Assembly: GCA_034687125.1 (NCBI GenBank)
Contig: JAQGBZ010000125.1
Location: 1-64,000, forward strand
Direction: 5' to 3'
DNA length: 64,000 nucleotides
Source: Neelides folsomi
Taxonomy: Eukaryota; Arthropoda; Collembola; Neelipleona; Neelidae
Part shown: positions 57,800-64,000 of the stretch, piece by piece
Layout of the letters: each line of letters opens with the position of its first letter
Position numbering within the stretch: the stretch's first letter is position 1
Made by a program: the position numbers and the translations under genes
The notes under the pieces: generated by a model
Databases searched by the model: none
What the model was told of the DNA's origin: nothing
Seen by the model: the letters and a program-made list of their open reading frames with translations, nothing else

Positions 57800-59115
57800 T
57801 TATTTGTCAATAAGCGTTCCACGAGATCTTCCCTTTTTAGCTTCCATGTTGCTTTGTGCCTGTTCGATCAATTTCCTCTTGTTCATCCCTTTACGCTCCA
57901 ATTGCTTCTCGATAATCCTGGCATTGTTCGCGTAGGAATCCGCAACTTCTCGCTATCAAAATCAACCAGAAACAAAATTAAAAATTTCATTTAGCTTATC
58001 ACGTTTTACTATCAGATCATACCAAATTATGGGTCTTATTGTGCTTATGGAGAAGCAAAAAAATTCAAAAATTTATTAAACTGCACAACTTATAACTAGG
58101 GAATCGATTTAAAAACATAACAAAAATGATCTTTTTTGATTTTATTCGAATAGTTCAAAAATTTAATTGAATATTTTACCTATGTTACCAATGTAAATTT
58201 GAATCTTGCATAAGACCAATAAGACACATAATTTGGTATGATCTGATATATTAAATATTTGGGACGTTTATATGAAATAAATTATAAAATTATTATATTT
58301 AGTATTTTGACTTACAGCTTCAATTTCGTCTTCTTCTTCGTCAATGGTAGAGACGGTGACTGAAGAGAATTTTCCCATGTTCTTGGTGTGTTTGGTGACC
58401 ATGACGGGTTTGAGATCTCCTTCAGTAGCTCGATCTTGTTTGAAAAGATTTCCCATTGGCCCTTCCCCTGAACTTGTCACAGCTCCACGGACGATGAAAA
58501 CGACATTGCCAACCACATTGTGCATATAGTAAAGGACCAATCCACACCTATCGAATAAGAAAATTCAAAGTTAAAGGAAATTAGAATGACTGGCTTTTGA
58601 AAATTTCGAATGATGAGAAATGGTCAGATAATTGATTTTAGTTTTTTATTAGTTGTGTGGTTAATTTCTTGTACCTTTTGCATTTTTGCCTATGTTGCTT
58701 TTCAATCCCGTCAGATCTTTTTAGAAATACAGTTTCGTCTGGGTCAGAGGTGATTTTATGTGCATGTTTAGAACCGTCGATGACTCGAGCTCCGTCACGC
58801 TTCCTCATTGGTAAACTTTCAAGAGTACAATCTAAAATAGAGAAATAAAAATTTATTTATTATTTATTGTATACTATACTTTTTTAGCACATTCAATGAA
58901 TTCTCTATATTAGGACAAATTATATTATTGTGATGTATAAATAAATATAGTTAAATATTATTGAATTTGTTTAAAAATGATTTAACTTTAATACCAATAA
59001 TGAGGGTCATTTGTCCGCATAGGCAATAATAAGTGAGGAGTGGTTTATCTCCCGAATATTCCTCTTGATCTCGCGTGTCAGAACATACAATACTTCGAGA
59101 TACAACCTTCGGCAT
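57800..59115 (-). CDS. STEEP1: STING ER exit protein homolog (CXorf56 family)
   Basis: Known: vertebrate STEEP1 promotes STING exit from the ER; the protein is conserved well beyond animals with STING signalling, so its ancestral role may be broader. Four exons: 59115-58995, 58831-58675, 58547-58316, 57952-57800; 220 residues (human 222). Matches: [31 protein letters not shown] (zinc-type CxC), [31 protein letters not shown] (second Cys pair), [20 protein letters not shown] (near-invariant block), [20 protein letters not shown] and GTLIDK. The last intron carries a 235-bp MITE. Confidence 0.94.
58012..58246. mobile_element. 235-bp MITE in last intron of STEEP1
   Basis: TCAGATCATACCAAATTATG at the left mirrors CATAATTTGGTATGATCTGA at the right. 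TA flanks both ends, and weaker inverted similarity extends to about 40 bases (TCTTATTG...CTTATG). It is Tc1/mariner-type with no coding capacity. Confidence 0.75.
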
Positions 59116-59693
59116 CTTTAATTAGTTTTAAAGCCAATTTAACTAAACTTTAAAGAGATAATTTTTAAACACAAAGCACAAGGTTGTTAAAGTTCAACCA
59201 AAATATCGAATTGTTGGTAAATTCGTTTGAAAAGAGGTTAGAAATTGAGACGATTTGAATGCAGCGGTTTGTCACGCGATTCTGTGCACCAAGCTTTTTC
59301 TCTTCCAAAATCCAATTTTTTCAATCTTCAACATTGGCACGCGAACCGCCTTAACTTTTAATTAAATTGTTCGCGATTAATCCAAATTAATCTCTTGCTA
59401 CTTGATTCATTCTTAATCTTAAATATAATTCGTTGATGTTAAGCTATTAATTATTAAACTAGCTTTAAGTTATTCAGTTATATTCAACATAAAAATAATT
59501 TTTCTTCAATTCCTGGAATGGGAAACGTGGTCAAGTATTACAATCTCTCAATTTTGTAATATAGTATCCTCCCCTTAACATTACAAAATGGTCCTTTGTA
59601 TTTGGGTAAGTTATTTTATATTTAACTAAACAATTAAACAATGTTGGAATAAAAGATAGAAGTAAATTCTAATTAATTTAATTTATTTCAGGT
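59116..59693. promoter_or_regulatory. divergent upstream region of STEEP1 and WDR33
   Basis: 578 bases between opposing starts. On the WDR33 side an ATG at 59588 opens only six codons (MVLCIW) before a good donor (TTTGG|GTAAGT). The next exon's frame from that ATG would stop at once, so this is read as a 5' untranslated exon with a short upstream ATG. Confidence 0.45.
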
Positions 59694-62585
59694 ATGAGCG
59701 TCGGAATGCAGATGCAGCCGATGATGATGATGCGAGGGGCTGGGAATCCCCGCTATCCTCCACCTTCCCAATTAAGTTCTGATCACATGAGCCCTCGACC
59801 TCGTCTGGGTTATCAACCTTATCGTCTCTTCCCTCGTCAGCCGGCTCCGCCTGGAGGACCCCACGGAGGTCCTCATGGTCCACACGCCCCGCACGGCCCC
59901 GTCGATCCAAATCAAAGCTCTGAGTATGACGGTCGAAGGCTGAGGAAATCCCTTGTGAGGAAAACTGTCGATTACAACGCAGCTGTCATTAAAGGAATTC
60001 AAGTAAGACTCAAGCTCAAGCCAATTTAAAAATTATGAATTAATAATCATTTGACGCTTATAAATAATTTCAAAAAGTATCATTTAGATAATTAAATTGT
60101 TTAAGGTTTAAGTTTAAGTAATTAGCTTTAATTTCAACGGTTTAGTTATATTATATTGGTATGTTAATTTTAAATAGAATCGTGTTTGGCAACGAGATCA
60201 TCGAGATCGAAGAGCACTTGAACCTGATTATTGCTACGGTCCTGACACCGTCCCTCCTTCCATGATGCTTGACAACCCCACAAATGCGGTCACAACTCGC
60301 TATGTCAAGTCGGCCACGAACAAAATGAGATGTCCGATCTTTTCCATGGCTTGGACTCCCGAAGGCAGACGGCTGGTCACTGGAGCCTCGTCCGGGGAAT
60401 TTACGCTTTGGAACGGACTCACATTCAACTTTGAGACAATTCTCCAAGCACATGACACAGCTGTGAGGTCAATGGTTTGGTCACACAACGACATTTGGAT
60501 GGTCACTGGAGATCATGCAGGATATGTCAAGTACTGGCAATCGAATATGAATAATGTCAAAATGTTCCAAGTAAGTTGAATTCATAAATTGTCTAAAATT
60601 AAATTTTAAATAAAATTTTTAACTAAAAACTTAATTTTATTCTTTAATTTTACTTATTAAAATCCAGTAATTGATTAGATAATCTATATTAATCTGTTAT
60701 TTAATTAGGCCCATAAAGAAGCTCTCCGTGGACTTTCCTTTTCTCCAACTGATGCCAAATTCGCTTCCTGTTCTGATGACGGAACAGTGAGGATTTGGGA
60801 CTTTTACACCTGTTATGAAGAAAAGGTTCTGAGAGGTCACGGAGCTGATGTGAAGTGTGTGGATTGGCATCCTCACAAAGGAATCATCGTTTCGGGATCT
60901 AAAGATTCACAACAGCCAATTAAATTATGGGACCCAAAAGCCGGAATTCCACTCACAACTTTGTAAGAATAAAAAAATATTCCATTCTAACTTACAATTA
61001 GTAATTAGTAATTATATAAAATATGTAAGATATTATTTTTATTTAGTTATATGAAAGTTTAAATTCTAATTTCATTTTTACAGGCATGCTCACAAAAGTA
61101 CAGTGATGGACGCCCGTTGGAATCGTAATGGCAAATGGCTTTTGACTGCTTCCCGTGATCACCTCGTCAAACTGTTCGACATTCGTAAATTGAATACTGA
61201 GCTTCAAGTCTTCCGAGGCCACAAAAAAGAAGCTTCCACAATTGCATGGCATCCAATTCATGAATCTCTATTTGCATCTGGGGGATCAGACGGGTCAATT
61301 ATTTTTTGGAATGTTGGGTAAATGACAATTTCATACAATTTACATCTAAATTCTATAGCTTTAAAATCCAATTACGATTAACGATGACAAATTTTAAAAT
61401 TAATATTTGTCATCGTCATTATTTTTGGTCTTTAAAATTATAATTAATTCGTTTGTTTAAAGTTGCGAAAAAGAAGTTGGATCGATTGAGTCAGCTCATG
61501 ACAACATCATTTGGACACTTGCGTGGCATCCCGTTGGACACATTTTGTGTTCAGGGTCAAACGACCATACGAGCAAATTCTGGACACGTCAGAAACCCGG
61601 AGACGTCATACGCGACAAAGGCCATGGAGCATTTCATGATTACTCAGCTCTCGATGAAAATGACATGGGTAAACAAATACAATTAAAAATTATACAAATT
61701 AGCTACTATTTAATGTAAATTAAATTGACGAAAAGAAAAGATGATTATATTCTCCATATTTTGAATCGATTCTATTGAATTATTTGCTAATAAAATCTCA
61801 GTTATCTACAATCTTTAAAACAATCAATTCTTTAAGACTTGTATTTTAATTTTCTTTTTTGTGTTGAGCAGAAGAGGCCTTCATTCCTGGTATGGGTCCT
61901 GAGGACAAAGTGGAAGGGAGCGAAATTGAGAAAGAGAGCGACCAGGTCATTCCAGGCCTTGACATCGCCGAGGCTGAAATCACAACAAAACTTGAGAAAG
62001 CCCTACCCAAGAAAACTCCCTACCAGAAACCAATCCCTAAGAAATTCCAAGCCATTTGGAATGATGCGAAACTTGATGATGAACTAGAAGATGAACGTGG
62101 AGGTAATTTGGAAATATCAAATTAATTATTATTTTTATTAACAATAATTGAATCAACTTTGTTATAAAATAAACTGTATTGTTAAATTCAAAATTTTTAA
62201 ATAACACAATAAATTTTGAATTTGAATATTTTTTTCAATTTATTTATTAGCTATTTTATATCTTATAGGGCGAAATCCATTGCTTCCAAAACCACCAACT
62301 GACCGACCTGCTCCAGCCGCTGCATCTTCCACTTCAACACCCCCAGCCAGAAAAAGTGAACGTAAAGAAGAAACTGTTGATTTGTTCAATCCGAACATTG
62401 GATTTGGCCCAATGGGAACTCAATACAATGTTCCGAACACTCCTTTCCCCTTCCTTAATTCTCCTAATCCTTTTTGGAATCCTGGGATGGGACCACCACC
62501 AAATGCCCCGCCACCAAATGGGCCACCTCCGAGACCTCGACAGGATCGTGGAAGATCACGTGGTGGTGGTGGTTGGACAAGATGA
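59694..62585 (+). CDS. WDR33: WDR33, polyadenylation factor CPSF subunit
   Basis: Known: the CPSF subunit that, with CPSF30, recognises the AAUAAA signal in pre-mRNA. Coding exons: 59694-60002, 60178-60570, 60709-60962, 61084-61317, 61463-61668, 61872-62102, 62269-62585; 647 residues, phases consistent. The N-terminus is Met- and His/Pro/Gly-rich ([16 protein letters not shown]), then [17 protein letters not shown], the conserved basic segment that contacts the signal. Seven WD repeats follow, for example [57 protein letters not shown]-type [48 protein letters not shown] and [20 protein letters not shown]. The C-terminus is Pro-rich, then [12 protein letters not shown]; it is much shorter than the vertebrate collagen-like tail. 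Confidence 0.95.
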
Positions 62586-63568
62586 AAATTCAGATTTTCA
62601 ATCATGTTGATCCGAAAATTGTGAAATGATTCAAAACGACGAGTTCTTTTTTTATAAATCTTCATAAACCGGCATTACAAAAATGCATAAAGAAATAAAA
62701 CCTTACTCGCACCATCGGCAATTAATTTTAAGGATTTAATAAAGAAATTCATAAAATAACTCACGATCATACATGAAGATGAATATTCATATTATCAATT
62801 CCGCTTTATTTGTGCTTTTGTTTTGTATGCTGATGCGTTTAATTGCAATTTCATGAAGCACTTCGAAAATAAAAAAAATAATACCTGAAGAAATTCTTAT
62901 AAACATGTGTTGTAATCGGCTGAAACGAGATGCGATGAAATGATCAAATTATTTGTTTCTGCTTTTGCTTAATAAAACTATCCTTATTGCTTTATATAAT
63001 AAAAAATTGTATAATTAGTAATATAGACTCTGGAATAACAAAAAATTAATTGTAATGTAATAAGTTTAACTGATTGTGAATTAGAATCGAATGACGTATT
63101 GATAAGATGAGATGAGAAATTGCTGTAACTGTTTACTAGAAACTCACGACAAGACCCGCGTTAGGTCAAAGTAGCCGCTTTAACTATTTATTGCAAATTA
63201 CAAAATTATAATTTAGAACTTTTTAACTTTAATTATAATAAGTAAAGAATCGATAATTACTGTTATACTATTGAATTGTCTATTTTCACTTTTAGTGTTT
63301 AACTTACCTATATTTAATCGAGTATTATTGACGTGATTTTGTTTAAAACGTATCTCAAAGTCGTAAAGACAAAAAAGTTTGAGGATTTTGAATTATTTTG
63401 CAGCTGTTCCAATAATATTTATCACCATTAACTGTTAAATTAAGGATCTTCAGGTAATTATTAAAATAAAAGACCTTACATTAGCCATACTTTTTATATT
63501 ACATATCCATATATTTTTCACCCATCATTAAAATAAATCTATTTAATAATAAAATATTTAGATTTCAA
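62586..63568. other. WDR33 3' flank and next promoter
   Basis: AATAAA lies at 62694-62699, about 110 bases past the WDR33 stop. The remainder is AT-rich. A splice-acceptor-like TATTTAG lies eight bases before the next start codon, implying a 5' untranslated intron for the downstream gene. Confidence 0.5.
62694..62699 (+). promoter_or_regulatory. polyadenylation signal of WDR33
   Basis: AATAAA about 110 bases after the stop codon, in an otherwise A/T-rich 3' untranslated region. Confidence 0.55.
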
Positions 63569-64000
63569 ATGGCAGGGAAAGTCAAACCTGAAGCCACATT
63601 CATCAATGAAGAACTTCAACATCTTAATGTAATTTATAAAATACAAAGAAAACTATCATTTTATATATCTTTTATAATAAGTTACAATAAAAATTACTCT
63701 TTCTCATTCATGAAGAAATCGTCGTTTTTTTGGATTAATGATATTTATTTTATATGTAATATGACAATTAAGTTTTATATATTTAGAATTATATATTCAT
63801 TTTTAGGATGATTTAGCATTATGTAAAACTGCGCCGAAACCTCTTGACCGAGCTTTCTCCTCTGGCGAATACGAAATTCCGGAACGGGCGATTTTGCAAG
63901 TTGTTTCAGTCGAGAATGTGGCTGTTCCGAAAAAAGATCAAAATTTTGATGGGCTTGAATCCTCTTTCAAAAAGAAACTTCTTAAAGTTACATTAACTGA
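63569..64000 (+). CDS. RMI1/TDRD3-like OB-fold protein, N-terminus (cut by window end)
   Basis: Exon 1 is 63569-63628 (MAGKVKPEATFINEELQHLN). Exon 2 starts at 63807 and runs off the window. The readable protein contains IPERAILQVVSVENVAVPKK and then KKLLKVTLT at the edge. Known: in TDRD3 and RMI1 the N-terminal OB fold has a LQI-x-K-I-R-NVAxPK strand followed by a LRLxMTDG strand; the order and spacing here fit. TDRD3 (Tudor protein partnering topoisomerase 3-beta) seems closer than RMI1 because of the NVAVPK string, but the Tudor domain, if any, is outside the window. The start ATG follows a likely 5' untranslated intron. Confidence 0.6.

Noticed and set aside
59588-59605. ATG opening MVLCIW as WDR33 start
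   Set aside because: After splicing to the acceptor at 59691 the frame reaches TGA at once; ATG at 59694 continues into the conserved protein.
1-64000. CRISPR array, bacterial operon, tRNA or rRNA genes
   Set aside because: No regularly spaced direct repeats with unique spacers; all supported genes are spliced; I scanned by eye for tRNA T-loop GTTCGA contexts and found none with a matching acceptor stem, though a tRNA-scan program would be more reliable.

Overview
This window is animal nuclear DNA. Coding is split by many short spliceosomal introns (mostly 50-150 bases, GT-AG, with a few GC-AG), the intergenic DNA is very AT-rich, and the proteins are typical metazoan ones (valyl-tRNA synthetase, TCAIM, lipin, GAS41, RPL35, ARPC5, RNF185, ITPA, STEEP1, WDR33). 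A methuselah-like receptor, a gustatory-receptor-like fragment and a WSD1-type wax-ester/diacylglycerol acyltransferase point to an arthropod. A springtail or other early-branching hexapod is my best guess, but this is inference only. I joined exons by hand using splice sites, reading phase and family alignment from memory. Every complete multi-exon model closes in frame.

Layout. 1-2 kb: repeats and a chemoreceptor-like fragment. 2-10 kb: a head-to-head pair of mitochondrial genes, valyl-tRNA synthetase (minus) and TCAIM (plus), with a possible tiny gene between them. 10-20 kb: an accessory region with a secreted two-LDLa protein, a heptad-repeat coiled-coil microprotein, a WSD1-like acyltransferase and several MITEs. 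20-36 kb: three paralogous type II membrane proteins with a 14-cysteine ectodomain (two adjacent, one 10 kb away). Between the second and third lie a divergent PRC1/Ase1-like gene with a Myb-like C-terminus and a methuselah-like GPCR. 36-38 kb: a small bZIP factor. 38.7-43.5 kb: lipin, with two candidate terminal exons. 43.5-50.5 kb: about 7 kb with no gene I can support. 50-64 kb: a compact housekeeping cluster with alternating strands (YEATS4, RPL35, ARPC5, RNF185, ITPA, STEEP1, WDR33, and the start of an RMI1/TDRD3-like gene).

The most unusual items are: the expanding cysteine-rich type II membrane family, with duplicated promoters, a base-identical 3' end and a cysteine swap; the PRC1-like protein ending in a Myb/SANT-like module; two in-phase alternative last exons in lipin; two GC-AG introns in conserved genes; and the seven-residue-repeat microprotein. 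At least eight MITE-like inverted-repeat elements with recognisable terminal repeats, several with target-site duplications, are scattered through introns and spacers.
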